64,000 bases of DNA from Nonomuraea guangzhouensis (GCF_019396345.1 NZ_JAHKRM010000047.1:27946-91945), one strand, 5' to 3'. Positions 16,748-26,417 are shown, counted from the first letter of the stretch. Made by a program: numbers and translations. Notes: generated by a model from the sequence alone, not told the origin.

Positions 16748-18298
16748 GTGCGTCCCCCGTCGTCTATGCGTCCAACGACCAGCCCGCCTCGCCCGCTGAC
16801 CGGGCTGGCGACCATGCTCGACGCCGATTCCGGCACGTCGCGGTCGCCACACGCCCCGCTCACCGGTGTCACGATCGACTCCCGCCAGGTCCGGCGCGGA
16901 GATCTCTACGTGGCCTTGCCGGGCAACCAGTCCCACGGCGCCGATTTCGCCGCCGAAGCCATGGCGCGCGGCGCCGTGGCCGTCCTGACCGATCCCGGCG
17001 GCCGCGCGGCCGCCGCCGCGACCGGTCTGCCCGTCCTCGTCGTGCCCGACGTCCGGGCCGTGCTCGGGCAGGTCGCCTCCTGGGTGTACGGCCGGCCGGC
17101 CGACCACATCCAGTTGCTCGGCGTCACCGGCACCAGCGGCAAGTCCACCACCACGTTCCTGCTCGAAGCCGGCCTGCGCGCCGCGGGCCACAGCACCGGG
17201 CTGGTCGGCGGCGTCGAGATCCGCGCCGGTGAGCTCTCCTTCGAGCCCCGGCTCACCACCCCCGAGGCCACCGAGCTGCACGGCCTGTTCGCGCTCATGC
17301 GGGAGACAGGCGTCACGGCGGCGGCCATGGAGGTCTCCAGCCACGCCCTGGCGCTCGGCCGGGTCGACGGGCTCCACTACGACGTCGCCCTGTTCACCAA
17401 TCTGTCGCAGGACCACCTCGACTTCCACAAGGACTTCGACGACTACTTCGCCGCCAAGGCCAGGCTCTTCCAGCCCGAACTGGCCCGGGTGGGCGTGACG
17501 AACCTCGACGACCCCTACGGCCGCGAGCTGCTGTCGATCGCGAAGGTGCCGATGACCACCTTCTCCGCGCTGGGCTCGCCCGAAGCCGCCTGGCGCGCGC
17601 TCGACGTGCGGCTGGGCGCCGACGGCAGCACGTTCCGGGTGACCGGTCCCGGCGGCGTCGAGGCCGACGCGCAGATCTCGCTGCCCGGCCCGTTCAACGT
17701 CGCCAACACGCTCGGCGCGATCGTCACGCTCGTCGAGGCCGGAGTGCCGCTGCAGGCCGCGGTCCACGGCGTCGGCACGCTCACCGGCGTCCCCGGCCGC
17801 ATGCAGCGCATCACGGGCGCCGGCGACGAGTTCCAGGCGATCGTCGACTACTCGCACAAGCCCGCCGCGGTCGAGTCGGTGCTGCGCTCGCTGCGCGAGG
17901 TGACCGCGGGCCGCCTGGTCGTCGTGCTCGGCTGTGGCGGCGAGCGAGACGCGGGCAAGCGGCCGGTCATGGGCGAGTCCGCCGCGCGGCTGGCCGATGT
18001 GGCCATATTCACGAGCGACAATCCTCGTTCCGAGGACCCTTTGGACATTCTGGCCGCGATGATGGAGGGAGCGCTCCGCGTTCCGCAGCATGACCGCGCT
18101 CATGTGATCATTGAGCCCGACCGCGCGTCCGCGATCGACCTGGCGATCGGCCGGGCCGGGCGCGGCGACGTGATCGTCGTGGCAGGCAAGGGTCACGAGC
18201 AGGGCCAGTACGTTTCAGGCGAGGTGATCCCCTTCGACGATCGCGAAGTGGTCGCCGGAGCGATCGACGCACGTAAGGAAAGCAGGAAGCACGCATGA
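16748..18298 (+). CDS. murE: UDP-MurNAc-L-Ala-D-Glu:meso-diaminopimelate ligase
   Basis: A 516-residue Mur ligase adding the third residue of the stem peptide. The ATP loop is GVTGTSGKSTTTFLLEAGL, the middle domain contains EVSSHALALGRVDG, and the C-terminal domain carries DNPRSEDP. DNPR is the motif of enzymes that use meso-diaminopimelate rather than lysine, which predicts an A1gamma-type wall. The GTG start lies 23 bp after ftsI, and its stop overlaps the murF start (ATGA). Confidence 0.96.
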   Translation: MRPPSSMRPTTSPPRPLTGLATMLDADSGTSRSPHAPLTGVTIDSRQVRRGDLYVALPGNQSHGADFAAEAMARGAVAVLTDPGGRAAAAATGLPVLVVPDVRAVLGQVASWVYGRPADHIQLLGVTGTSGKSTTTFLLEAGLRAAGHSTGLVGGVEIRAGELSFEPRLTTPEATELHGLFALMRETGVTAAAMEVSSHALALGRVDGLHYDVALFTNLSQDHLDFHKDFDDYFAAKARLFQPELARVGVTNLDDPYGRELLSIAKVPMTTFSALGSPEAAWRALDVRLGADGSTFRVTGPGGVEADAQISLPGPFNVANTLGAIVTLVEAGVPLQAAVHGVGTLTGVPGRMQRITGAGDEFQAIVDYSHKPAAVESVLRSLREVTAGRLVVVLGCGGERDAGKRPVMGESAARLADVAIFTSDNPRSEDPLDILAAMMEGALRVPQHDRAHVIIEPDRASAIDLAIGRAGRGDVIVVAGKGHEQGQYVSGEVIPFDDREVVAGAIDARKESRKHA

Positions 18299-19896
18299 TC
18301 CCGTTGCCTCTGGCCAGGATCGCCGAGATAACCTCGGGCGCCCTGTCGGGCATGGCCGACCCTCGCGCCGTGGTGCGCGGTCCCGTCGTGATCGACTCGC
18401 GCGGCGTAGAACCGGGATCCCTGTTCGTCGCCCTGAAGGGCGCGCGGGTCGACGGCCATGACTTCGCCGCCCAGGCCATCCGGGCCGGCGCCGTCGCCGT
18501 GCTGGCCACCAGGCCGGTCGAGGCGCCCACGGTGATCGTCCCCGACGCCGCCGCCGCGCTCGCCGAGCTGGCCAGGGCCCACGTCGCCGCGCTGCCCCAG
18601 GCCACCGTGATCGGCGTGACCGGCTCGGCCGGCAAGACCTCCACCAAGGACCTCCTGGCCAGGCTGACCGCGCGGATCGGGCCGACCATCGCGCCCGTCG
18701 GCTCGTTCAACAACGAGCTCGGCCACCCGCTGACCGTGCTCAGGGCCGACGCCGACACCCGCTACCTGGTGCTGGAGCTCAGCGCCCGCAACATCGGCCA
18801 CATCCAGGACCTCGCCCGCATCGCGCCGCCGCAGATCGGCATCGTGCTCAACGTCGGCACCGCGCACATCGGCGTGTTCGGCGGCAAGGAGGCCATCGCC
18901 AAGGCCAAGGGCGAGCTGGTCGAGGCGCTGCCGCGGACCGGCGTGGCCGTGCTCAACGCCGACGACCCGCTGGTCCTCGAGATGGCCTCGCGCACCGACG
19001 CCAGGGTCACGCTGTTCGGCCGGTCCGAGGCCGCCGCGATCCGCGCCGAGGATGTCACCGTCGACGAGCGCGGGCGCGCCTCGTTCACGCTGCGCACCCC
19101 TTCGGGCTCCGGGCAGGTCCGCCTCAAGCTGTACGGCGCGCACGCCGTGGAGAACGCCCTGGCCGCCGCCGCGGCCGGTTACGAGCTCGGCCTGCCCGTC
19201 GCCACCATCGCCGCGGAGCTGTCCGCGGCCACGCCGGTCAGCCGGTGGCGGATGGAGGTCACCGACCGGCCCGACGGGGTCACGGTCGTCAACGACGCCT
19301 ACAACGCCAACCCCGACTCGATGCGGGCCGCGTTCGAGGCGTTCGGTGTGCTCGGCAAGGGCCGCCGCCGCTTCGCCGTCATCGCCGCGCTGCGCGAGCT
19401 GGGCGAGGAGAGCGCCGCTCTGAACGAGGAGCTGGGCCGTCTGGCGGGCGGCTCGGGGCTCGCGGGCCTCATCGTCGCCGGCCCCGACGCCCAGCCGGTG
19501 CTCCAGGGCGCCTACGCGGCCGTCCAGGAGGCCTCGGCCGCGGGCCCACCGCTCGCGGGAGCACCGCCGTTCCCGCCAGCCGCCGGCGGGCCCCCGTTCC
19601 CCGTGGGGGTACCGCAGGCGCCGCCCCCCGTGGGCGCTCCGGCGTTCCCCCAGGGCCCGGCCGGCCCGCAGGGCGTGGGCGGCGCGCCGGTCCCGCCGAT
19701 TGTCGGGGGCCCACCTTTCGTTGGCGGTTCCGCAAACCCACAGCAGACGCTCATCCGGCACGTGCCCGACGCCGCCGCGGCGGCGGCCGAGCTGGCCGGG
19801 TGGCTGCGTCCGGGTGACGCGGTGCTGGTCAAGGGGCCCCGGGCGATGGGCCTGGAGCGGACGGCCGAGCTGTTGCTCGGGGGGGCCCAACAGTGA
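18295..19896 (+). CDS. murF: UDP-MurNAc-tripeptide:D-Ala-D-Ala ligase with a Pro/Gly-rich insertion
   Basis: A 533-residue Mur ligase that completes the UDP-MurNAc pentapeptide. The ATP loop is VIGVTGSAGKTSTKDLLA, the middle domain has NELGHPLTVL, and VVNDAYNANPDSM is the family signature. Residues ~413-484, inside the C-terminal domain, are a proline- and glycine-rich stretch (PPFPPAAGGPPFPVGVP and similar) absent from ordinary MurF of ~450-470 residues. The normal fold resumes with LIRHVPDAAAAAAELAGWL and LVKGPRAMGLE. The reading frame is intact and the catalytic motifs are present, so the enzyme should work; the insertion may be a surface loop. Confidence 0.95.
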   Translation: MIPLPLARIAEITSGALSGMADPRAVVRGPVVIDSRGVEPGSLFVALKGARVDGHDFAAQAIRAGAVAVLATRPVEAPTVIVPDAAAALAELARAHVAALPQATVIGVTGSAGKTSTKDLLARLTARIGPTIAPVGSFNNELGHPLTVLRADADTRYLVLELSARNIGHIQDLARIAPPQIGIVLNVGTAHIGVFGGKEAIAKAKGELVEALPRTGVAVLNADDPLVLEMASRTDARVTLFGRSEAAAIRAEDVTVDERGRASFTLRTPSGSGQVRLKLYGAHAVENALAAAAAGYELGLPVATIAAELSAATPVSRWRMEVTDRPDGVTVVNDAYNANPDSMRAAFEAFGVLGKGRRRFAVIAALRELGEESAALNEELGRLAGGSGLAGLIVAGPDAQPVLQGAYAAVQEASAAGPPLAGAPPFPPAAGGPPFPVGVPQAPPPVGAPAFPQGPAGPQGVGGAPVPPIVGGPPFVGGSANPQQTLIRHVPDAAAAAAELAGWLRPGDAVLVKGPRAMGLERTAELLLGGAQQ

Positions 19897-20948
19897 TCGA
19901 CATCGTCATCGCCGGTGCGGTGGGGCTGGTCCTCTCGATGCTCGGGACGCCCCTGGCCATCCGGCTGTTCTCCCGGCGCGGCTACGGCCAGGAGATCCGT
20001 GAGGAAGGCCCGTCAGGGCACTACGACAAGCGGGGCACGCCCACCATGGGCGGCACCGTGATCGTGCTGGCGTCGCTGCTCGCCTACGGCGGCTCCCACC
20101 TCGCCACGCTGGCGGCGCCGACCGTCTCGGGGATGCTGGTGCTGTTCCTGATGACCGGGCTCGGCGCGGTCGGCTTCCTCGACGACTTCATCAAGATCTA
20201 CAAGCAGCGCAGCCTCGGCCTGCGCAGCGGCGCCAAGGCGCTCGGCCAGCTCGTCATCGGCGCGATCTTCGCGGTGCTGGTGACCCGGCAGGCCAACGTC
20301 TACGGCATCACCCCCGCCGAGCCCCGGCTGTCGTTCCTGCGCGACTTCGGGCCGTCGATCGGCCTCGTGGGCTTCACCATCTGGGTCCTCGTCATGATCG
20401 TCGGCTTCTCCAACGCGGTGAACCTCACCGACGGCCTCGACGGCCTGGCCAGCGGCGCGACCGGGGTGGTGCTGGGCGCGTACGTGCTGATCGGCAACTG
20501 GCAGCTGCGCAACAACTGCATCGACCAGCTCGGCCCCAACTGCTACTGGGTACGAGATCCGCTCGACCTGGCCGTGGTGGCCGCGGCCGTGCTCGGGGCG
20601 CTGATCGGGTTCCTGTGGTGGAACGCCCCGCCCGCGAAGATCTTCATGGGCGACACCGGCTCGCTGGCCCTGGGCGGCGTGCTGGCCGGTCTGGCCATCG
20701 CCACCCGCACCCAGCTGCTGCTCATCATCCTCGCCGGGCTGTGCGTGATCATCACGATGTCGGTGATCATTCAGGTCGGCTTCTTCAAGATGACCGGTAA
20801 ACGGGTGTTCAGGATGGCGCCGCTGCAGCACCACTTCGAGCTCAAGGGCTGGGCCGAGACCACGATCGTGGTCCGCTTCTGGCTGATCGCCATGCTGTGC
20901 GCGGCCCTCGGGCTCGGTCTGTTCTACGTCGAATGGATGCCCAAGTAA
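19893..20948 (+). CDS. mraY: Phospho-MurNAc-pentapeptide translocase
   Basis: A 351-residue integral membrane enzyme with about ten transmembrane helices. It transfers phospho-MurNAc-pentapeptide to undecaprenyl phosphate, giving lipid I. KRGTPTMGGTVI, FLDDFIKIYKQRSLGL (DDD-like acidic motif), NLTDGLDGLASG and FMGDTGSLALGG are the catalytic and Mg-binding motifs, and PLQHHFELKGW is the HHH-type motif. GTG start overlaps the murF stop; its TAA shares a base with the murD ATG. Confidence 0.97.
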   Translation: MIDIVIAGAVGLVLSMLGTPLAIRLFSRRGYGQEIREEGPSGHYDKRGTPTMGGTVIVLASLLAYGGSHLATLAAPTVSGMLVLFLMTGLGAVGFLDDFIKIYKQRSLGLRSGAKALGQLVIGAIFAVLVTRQANVYGITPAEPRLSFLRDFGPSIGLVGFTIWVLVMIVGFSNAVNLTDGLDGLASGATGVVLGAYVLIGNWQLRNNCIDQLGPNCYWVRDPLDLAVVAAAVLGALIGFLWWNAPPAKIFMGDTGSLALGGVLAGLAIATRTQLLLIILAGLCVIITMSVIIQVGFFKMTGKRVFRMAPLQHHFELKGWAETTIVVRFWLIAMLCAALGLGLFYVEWMPK

Positions 20949-22312
20949 TGTCCCTCACCTGCGTGGCCGGGCTCGGTGTGTCGGGCACCGCCGTGGCGCG
21001 GGTGCTCGCCGCGCGGGGCGAGCCCGTCGTCGTGGTCGAGGGCGTCGAGGGCGAACGCCAGCGCGCCGTGGCCGCCGAGCTCGCCGGGCTCGGTGTCGAG
21101 GTGCGCTTCGGCCCGATGGAGCTGCCGGAAGGCGTCACCCGGCTGGTCACCACCGGCTGGGCACCGCACCACCCGCTGATCGCCGCCGCCCTGGAGGCGG
21201 GCGTCGAGGTGGTCGGGGAGGTGGAGCTGGCCTGGCGGCTGCGGCCCGCCCAGGCGGCCCCGTGGCTCGCGCTGACCGGCACCAACGGCAAGACGACCGT
21301 CGTCCGCATGCTCACCTCCATCCTGCTCGCCGCCGGGCGCAAGGCGCTCGCCGTGGGCAACGTGGGCGTGCCCGTGGTCGAGGCCGTCGCGGAGCCGTAC
21401 GACGTCCTGGCCGTCGAGCTGTCGAGCTTCCAGCTGCACTGGTCCAGCACGCTCGCCCCGCACGCCGCCGCGATACTCAACCTGGCGCCCGACCATCTCG
21501 ACTGGCACGGCTCGATGGAGGCCTACGCCGCGGCCAAGGGCCGCATCTTCGAGCGGGCGGGCACGGTGGTCTACAACGTCGACGACCCCGAGGCCTCCCG
21601 GCTCGCCGCGCCCTACCCGGACAAGGTCGGCTTCACGCTGCTCGTGCCCAAGCCGGGCCAGCTCGGCGTGGTGGAGGACCTGCTGGTGGACCGGGCGTTC
21701 GTGCCGAACCCCGCCGAGTCCGCCGAGGAGCTCGCGACGCTCGCCGACGTGCGCCCCCTCGCGCCGCACAACGTGGCCAACGCGCTCGCCGCCGCCGCGC
21801 TGGCCCGCACGCTCGGTGTCCCCACGGACGCCGTACGGCAGGGCCTGCGCGACTTCGTGCCCGACCCGCACCGCATGGCGCACGTCGAGCGGGTCGGCGA
21901 GGTCGACTACGTCGACGACTCCAAGGCCACCAACCCGCACGCCGCCGCCGCGGCCCTGTCGTCGTACCCCTCGATCGTGTGGATCGCGGGCGGTCAGCTC
22001 AAGGGCGCCGACGTCGACGACCTCGTACGGCGGGCGGCGCCCAGGCTGCGCGGCGCCGTGCTGCTCGGCGTGGACCGTGCCCGGATCGCCGAAGCTCTGG
22101 CGCGACACGCGCCGAATGTCCCCGTCGTGGACATCTCCGCCCAAGACACTGGTGCGATGGACCGTGTCGTCACCGAAGCCGCCAGGCTCGCCTCCCCAGG
22201 GGACACCGTGCTGCTGTCCCCGGCCGGCGCGTCGCTGGACATGTTCGCCAACTACCCGGCCCGAGGGGAGGCCTTCGCGCGAGCCGTACGCGGCCTGGAG
22301 GCGGCGACGTGA
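20948..22312 (+). CDS. murD: UDP-MurNAc-L-alanine:D-glutamate ligase
   Basis: A 454-residue Mur ligase that adds D-Glu. The N-terminal Rossmann-like UDP-binding domain starts MSLTCVAGLGVSGTAVARVL; the ATP loop is ALTGTNGKTTVVRML; YVDDSKATNPHAAAAAL is the C-terminal ATP/D-Glu motif; LLSPAGASLDMFANYPARG closes the protein. Start at ATG 20948 (TAATG overlap with mraY). Length is normal. Confidence 0.97.
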   Translation: MSLTCVAGLGVSGTAVARVLAARGEPVVVVEGVEGERQRAVAAELAGLGVEVRFGPMELPEGVTRLVTTGWAPHHPLIAAALEAGVEVVGEVELAWRLRPAQAAPWLALTGTNGKTTVVRMLTSILLAAGRKALAVGNVGVPVVEAVAEPYDVLAVELSSFQLHWSSTLAPHAAAILNLAPDHLDWHGSMEAYAAAKGRIFERAGTVVYNVDDPEASRLAAPYPDKVGFTLLVPKPGQLGVVEDLLVDRAFVPNPAESAEELATLADVRPLAPHNVANALAAAALARTLGVPTDAVRQGLRDFVPDPHRMAHVERVGEVDYVDDSKATNPHAAAAALSSYPSIVWIAGGQLKGADVDDLVRRAAPRLRGAVLLGVDRARIAEALARHAPNVPVVDISAQDTGAMDRVVTEAARLASPGDTVLLSPAGASLDMFANYPARGEAFARAVRGLEAAT

Positions 22313-23604
22313 GCACCACCACTTCTCCGCAGGCTCCGGAGCGGCCACCGCAGAGCGCGGTCGAAGGGCCGATCGGCTGGATCCGCGACCAGCTCGCCGT
22401 GCTCAAGGAGCTGCTGGAGAAGCCGCTGGCGACCTACTACCTCATCCTCGGCTGCTGCGGCCTGCTGCTGCCGCTCGGGCTGATGATGGTGCTGTCCGCC
22501 TCCAGCATCGAGGCGATGCAGAAGACCCAGGACCCCTTCACCTGGTTCGTCAAGCAGTCGCTGTCGGCCGCCCTCGGTCTGCTGATCATGTGGGCCTGCT
22601 CGCGGCTGCCGCACAAGTTCTTCCGCTGGGCGGGCTACCCGCTGATGGCGCTGTCGTTCATCGGCCTGGTCATGGTGCTGTTCATCGGCTCCTCCCAGCT
22701 GGGCGCGCAGCGGTGGATCGACGTCGGCTCGTACAGCATCCAGCCGTCGGAGCCCGCCAAGCTGGCCCTCGCGCTGTGGGGAGCCGACCTGCTGGCCCGC
22801 AGGGCGCGGCACGGCCGCATCGAGTGGCGGCAACTGCTGATCCCGCTCATGCCGGGCACCGTGCTCCTGGCCGTCATGGTCATGCTCGGCCGCGACCTGG
22901 GCACCACACTGGTGCTGTTCATGATCTTTCTGTCGCTTCTGTGGGTGGTGGGCGCGCCGGTGAAGCTGTTCGGCGGCATCCTGTCGCTCGCCGTGCTGGC
23001 CACGTTGATCATGATCAAGGTGGAGCCGTACCGGATGGCGCGCATCGGCGCCTTCCTCGACCCCTGGGCCGACGCGCAGGGCGACGGATACCAGGCCGTG
23101 CAGGGGCAGATCGCGATGGGCTCGGGCGGCTGGTTCGGGCTCGGGCTGGGCAGCAGCCGGGCGAAATGGAGCTGGCTGCCCCACGGCGAGAGCGACTTCA
23201 TCTTCGCCATCCTCGGCGAGGAGCTCGGGCTGATGGGGACCCTGATGGTGGTGGTGCTGTTCGGGCTGCTCGGCTACGCCGGCCTGCGGGTCGCCTCCCG
23301 GGTCAAGGACTCCTTCGTCCGGCTCGCCGCCGCCGCCATCGTGGCCTGGATCGTCGGCCAGGCCGTCGTCAACATGGGCGCGGTGCTCGGCGTGGTGCCC
23401 ATCACCGGCATCCCGCTGCCGCTCGTCTCCTACGGGGGGTCGGCGCTGTTGCCCACTCTCGCGGCCCTGGGGATGCTGCTGTCCTTCGCGAAACGTGAGC
23501 CGGGCGCGCGCGAGGCTCTGGCGGCTCGTGGCCCCGGACCGGCCGCACGGGCCCTAAGCTGGCTTGGCCTGGGGGGAACGACCAAAGGCCGAGTGAGACG
23601 TTAG
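22309..23604 (+). CDS. ftsW: Septal peptidoglycan glycosyltransferase FtsW
   Basis: A 431-residue SEDS polymerase with ten transmembrane helices that polymerises lipid II together with FtsI. Characteristic motifs are GAQRWIDVGSYSIQPSEPAKLAL, GRDLGTTLV, PHGESDFIFAILGEELG and GIPLPLVSYGGSA (the first is quoted at the conserved Arg-Trp and QPSE). The cytoplasmic N-terminus of ~45 residues is short and polar. GTG at 22309 overlaps the murD stop. Position between murD and murG is the canonical dcw place. Confidence 0.96.
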   Translation: MSTTTSPQAPERPPQSAVEGPIGWIRDQLAVLKELLEKPLATYYLILGCCGLLLPLGLMMVLSASSIEAMQKTQDPFTWFVKQSLSAALGLLIMWACSRLPHKFFRWAGYPLMALSFIGLVMVLFIGSSQLGAQRWIDVGSYSIQPSEPAKLALALWGADLLARRARHGRIEWRQLLIPLMPGTVLLAVMVMLGRDLGTTLVLFMIFLSLLWVVGAPVKLFGGILSLAVLATLIMIKVEPYRMARIGAFLDPWADAQGDGYQAVQGQIAMGSGGWFGLGLGSSRAKWSWLPHGESDFIFAILGEELGLMGTLMVVVLFGLLGYAGLRVASRVKDSFVRLAAAAIVAWIVGQAVVNMGAVLGVVPITGIPLPLVSYGGSALLPTLAALGMLLSFAKREPGAREALAARGPGPAARALSWLGLGGTTKGRVRR

Positions 23605-23616
23605 GGAGTGACCGAC

Positions 23617-24693
23617 ATGAGGGTGGTCCTCGCCGGTGGCGGGACGGCCGGGCACATCGAGCCGGCTCTCGCCCTTGCGGACGCGCTGCGCCATCTTGAC
23701 CAGCGCATCGGCATTACCTGCGTGGGCACCGAACGCGGGCTCGAAACCCGCCTGGTCCCGGCCAGGGGATACGAGCTCGAGCTGGTGCCGGCCGTGCCGC
23801 TGCCGAGGGCGATCACGCCGCGGCTGCTGACCGTGCCCGGTCGGCTGGCCGGGGCGGTCAACGCGGTGGCGGCGATACTCGACCGGGTCCAGGCCGACGT
23901 CCTGGTGGGCTTCGGCGGCTACGTGGCGACCCCCGCCTACCTGGCGGCCAAGCGGCGCGGCCTGCCGATCGTGGTGCACGAGGCCAACCCGCGGCCCGGC
24001 CTGGCCAACCGGCTGGGCGCCCGGCTCACCGACCACGTCTTCACCGGCTTCCCCGATCACGCGCTGGGCAAGGCCGAATACATCGGCACCCCGCTGCGCC
24101 GCGAGATCGTCACGCTCGACCGGCTGTCGATGGGCGACAAGGCGCGCTCCTGGTTCGGGCTGCAGACCGACCGGCCCACGCTGCTGGTGTTCGGCGGCTC
24201 CCAGGGAGCCAGGTCGCTCAACGAGGCCGCGCTGGCCGCCGCGCCCGTCCTGCGCTCGGCGGGGGTGCAGGTGCTGCACGTGCTCGGCCCCAAGAACACC
24301 GTCGAGCGCGAGCCGCCGCCGGGCGACCCCCAATACGTCCTGCTGCCCTACGTCGATCGCATGGATCTCGCGTACGCGGCCGCGGACTTCGCCCTGTGCC
24401 GCAGCGGCGCGCTGACCTGCGCCGAGCTCACGGCGGTCGGGCTGCCGGCCGCCTACGTGCCGCTGCCGCACGGCAACGGCGAGCAGCGGATCAACGCCGA
24501 GCGCATCGCCGCGGGCGGCGGTGGGTTCGTGGTCGGCGACGCCGACCTGTCATCTGATTGGATCGTCCACAACGTCCTTCCGGTGCTCCGCAGTCCCGAG
24601 CGGGTCGTGGCCCTGTCGGAGGCCGCCTCCAGACTCGGTCGGAAGGACGCCGATATCATTCTGGCCAGGAAAGTGTTGGAGATAGTCCGATGA
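23617..24693 (+). CDS. murG: UDP-GlcNAc:lipid I GlcNAc transferase MurG
   Basis: A 358-residue GT-B glycosyltransferase that converts lipid I to lipid II at the inner membrane face. VVLAGGGTAGHIEPALALADAL is the first Gly-rich loop (GGGTAGH), FGGYVATPAYLAA the second, VFGGSQGARSLNE the third, and CRSGALTCAELTAVGLPAAYVPLP binds UDP-GlcNAc. ATG 23617 is preferred over the in-frame GTG 23608 because GGGAG lies 8 nt upstream and homologues begin MRVVLAGGG. The stop overlaps the murC ATG (ATGA). Confidence 0.96.
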   Translation: MRVVLAGGGTAGHIEPALALADALRHLDQRIGITCVGTERGLETRLVPARGYELELVPAVPLPRAITPRLLTVPGRLAGAVNAVAAILDRVQADVLVGFGGYVATPAYLAAKRRGLPIVVHEANPRPGLANRLGARLTDHVFTGFPDHALGKAEYIGTPLRREIVTLDRLSMGDKARSWFGLQTDRPTLLVFGGSQGARSLNEAALAAAPVLRSAGVQVLHVLGPKNTVEREPPPGDPQYVLLPYVDRMDLAYAAADFALCRSGALTCAELTAVGLPAAYVPLPHGNGEQRINAERIAAGGGGFVVGDADLSSDWIVHNVLPVLRSPERVVALSEAASRLGRKDADIILARKVLEIVR

Positions 24694-26090
24694 GTCTCGT
24701 CAAGCTGGTCGATCCCGTCGCCGCAGAAGAGCTGGGGCGCGTGCACTTCATCGGCATCGGCGGCGCGGGGATGTCCGGGATCGCCCGCATCCTGCTCAAG
24801 CGCGGGGTGCGCGTGTCCGGCAGCGACGCCCGCAGCACCGATCAGGTGAGCGAGCTGCGTGAGCTGGGCGCGACCGTGCACATCGGCCACGCCGCCTCCC
24901 ACATCAGGGACGTCGACACCGTGGTGGTCTCCACCGCGATCCGCGACTCCAATCCCGAGCTGGGCGAGGCGCTCAAGCAGGGGCTGCGGATCATCCCGCG
25001 GGCCGCCGCGCTCGCCTCCGTGATGGCCGGGCGCACCGGCGTCGCCGTCGCGGGCACCCACGGCAAGACCACCACCGCCTCGATGCTGACCGTGGCGCTG
25101 CAGAAGTGCGGCGCCGACCCCTCCTACTGCGTGGGCGGCCAGCTCGTCACCACCGGGCTGGGGGCCGACGAGGGGTCGGGCGAGGTGTTCATCGCCGAGG
25201 CCGACGAGAGCGACGGCTCGTTCCTCATGCTGGCGCCCGACATCGCCGTGGTGACCAACGTCGAGGCCGACCACCTCGACAACTACGGCGACCCGCGGGC
25301 CGTGCACGACAGCTTCGCCCGCTTCGCCGAGCGCATCGGGTCGCTGCTGATCGCCTGCGCCGACGACCCCGGCGCGGCGGAGCTCGCCGACGTGGCGCGG
25401 GCGCGCGGCCTCAAGGTCGTCACGTACGGCGAGACGGGCGACTACCGCGTGCGCGATGTCCGGCCCGACGGGTTCGGCATCACGTTCACCATCGAGGGCA
25501 TGGGCGAGGTCCGGCTGGCCGTTCCCGGGGCGCACAACGCGCTCAACGCCACCGCCGTGGTCGCCGTGGCCGTGGCGCTGGGGCTGCCGTTCGAGGAGAT
25601 CAGAGACGGGCTGGCGACCTTCACCGGGGCCAAGCGGCGCTTCGAGGCCAAGGGCGAGGCGGGCGGGGTCGCGGTGTTCGACAGCTACGCCCACCACCCG
25701 ACCGAGCTGGCCGCGGACCTGCGGGCCGCGCGTGACGTGGTGGCCTCCTACTCGGGCAGCGGGCGGGTCATCGCGGTCTTCCAGCCGCACCTCTACTCGC
25801 GCACCAGGTTCTTCGCCGACGAGTTCGGGGCGGCGCTCGGGCTGGCCGACGAGGCGATCGTGCTCGACGTCTACGGGGCCCGTGAGGACCCCGAGCCCGG
25901 GGTCTCGGGCGCCATGGTGGCGGGCCGCGTGCGGCTGCCCGAGTCGCAGGTGGTCTACGCTCCGGACCGCGCCTCCGTGCCCGCCCTGGTGGCGGGCCGG
26001 GCCCGGGGTGGCGACATCGTGCTGACGATGGGGGCGGGCGACGTGACGGAGCTGGGCCCGCAGATCATCGCGGAGCTGTCCGCAGGGTGA
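24690..26090 (+). CDS. murC: UDP-MurNAc:L-alanine ligase
   Basis: A 466-residue Mur ligase for the first stem residue. HFIGIGGAGMSGIARILL is the N-terminal dinucleotide-like fold, VAVAGTHGKTTTASML the ATP loop, EADESDGSFL the Mg-binding strand, and DSYAHHPTELAADLRAAR the C-terminal motif. Normal length; no fused D-Ala ligase. It is followed by a 327-bp GC-rich repetitive gap before ftsQ. Confidence 0.96.
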   Translation: MSLVKLVDPVAAEELGRVHFIGIGGAGMSGIARILLKRGVRVSGSDARSTDQVSELRELGATVHIGHAASHIRDVDTVVVSTAIRDSNPELGEALKQGLRIIPRAAALASVMAGRTGVAVAGTHGKTTTASMLTVALQKCGADPSYCVGGQLVTTGLGADEGSGEVFIAEADESDGSFLMLAPDIAVVTNVEADHLDNYGDPRAVHDSFARFAERIGSLLIACADDPGAAELADVARARGLKVVTYGETGDYRVRDVRPDGFGITFTIEGMGEVRLAVPGAHNALNATAVVAVAVALGLPFEEIRDGLATFTGAKRRFEAKGEAGGVAVFDSYAHHPTELAADLRAARDVVASYSGSGRVIAVFQPHLYSRTRFFADEFGAALGLADEAIVLDVYGAREDPEPGVSGAMVAGRVRLPESQVVYAPDRASVPALVAGRARGGDIVLTMGAGDVTELGPQIIAELSAG

Positions 26091-26417
26091 CACCGCGGTC
26101 CGTCAGCGTCTGCGGTCCCTGAGGGGCCGAGCTCTTTTACGGTCGTCACTCTCGTACGTCCGGCGCTCCCGCCTTGCCGGTGGCCACAGGCGGGGCGGTG
26201 GGTAGGGCGGCCCTGGGCGGCCGGTCGGTAGGTCCGGTGGCCGTGAGCCGCCCCGGTCCGGTGGTTGCGGGCGGCCGGTCGGTGGGTGGCGGGCCCGGTG
26301 GCCGTGGCCGCTCGGGTGGTGGTTCTGGCGTGGCGCCGTGGGCGGTGGCCGCGCGCGGCGTAGGTTCGGTGGCGCGCGGCGTGTCGGTTGCGCGAGGCGG
26401 GCGACCTTGGGAGGGCG
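26091..26417. repeat. GC-rich repetitive gap between murC and ftsQ
   Basis: This 327-bp stretch has no convincing gene. It is strongly G-biased on the plus strand and contains two copies of a longer unit: GCGGCCGGTCGGTAGGT with GGTGGCCGTG (26217-26245) and GCGGCCGGTCGGTGGGT with GGTGGCCGTG (26270-26306), plus many GGCGG/GGTGG fragments. Open frames across it on both strands encode only Gly/Arg/Pro low complexity. It may be an eroded N-terminal extension of ftsQ or a spacer with G-quadruplex potential. Confidence 0.5.

Noticed and set aside
13753..16872. Long minus-strand open frame (about 1039 codons) opposite ftsL-ftsI
   Set aside because: It lies wholly antisense to recognisable ftsL/ftsI, has no family motif and an Arg/Gly/Val-rich composition typical of antisense frames in GC-rich DNA.
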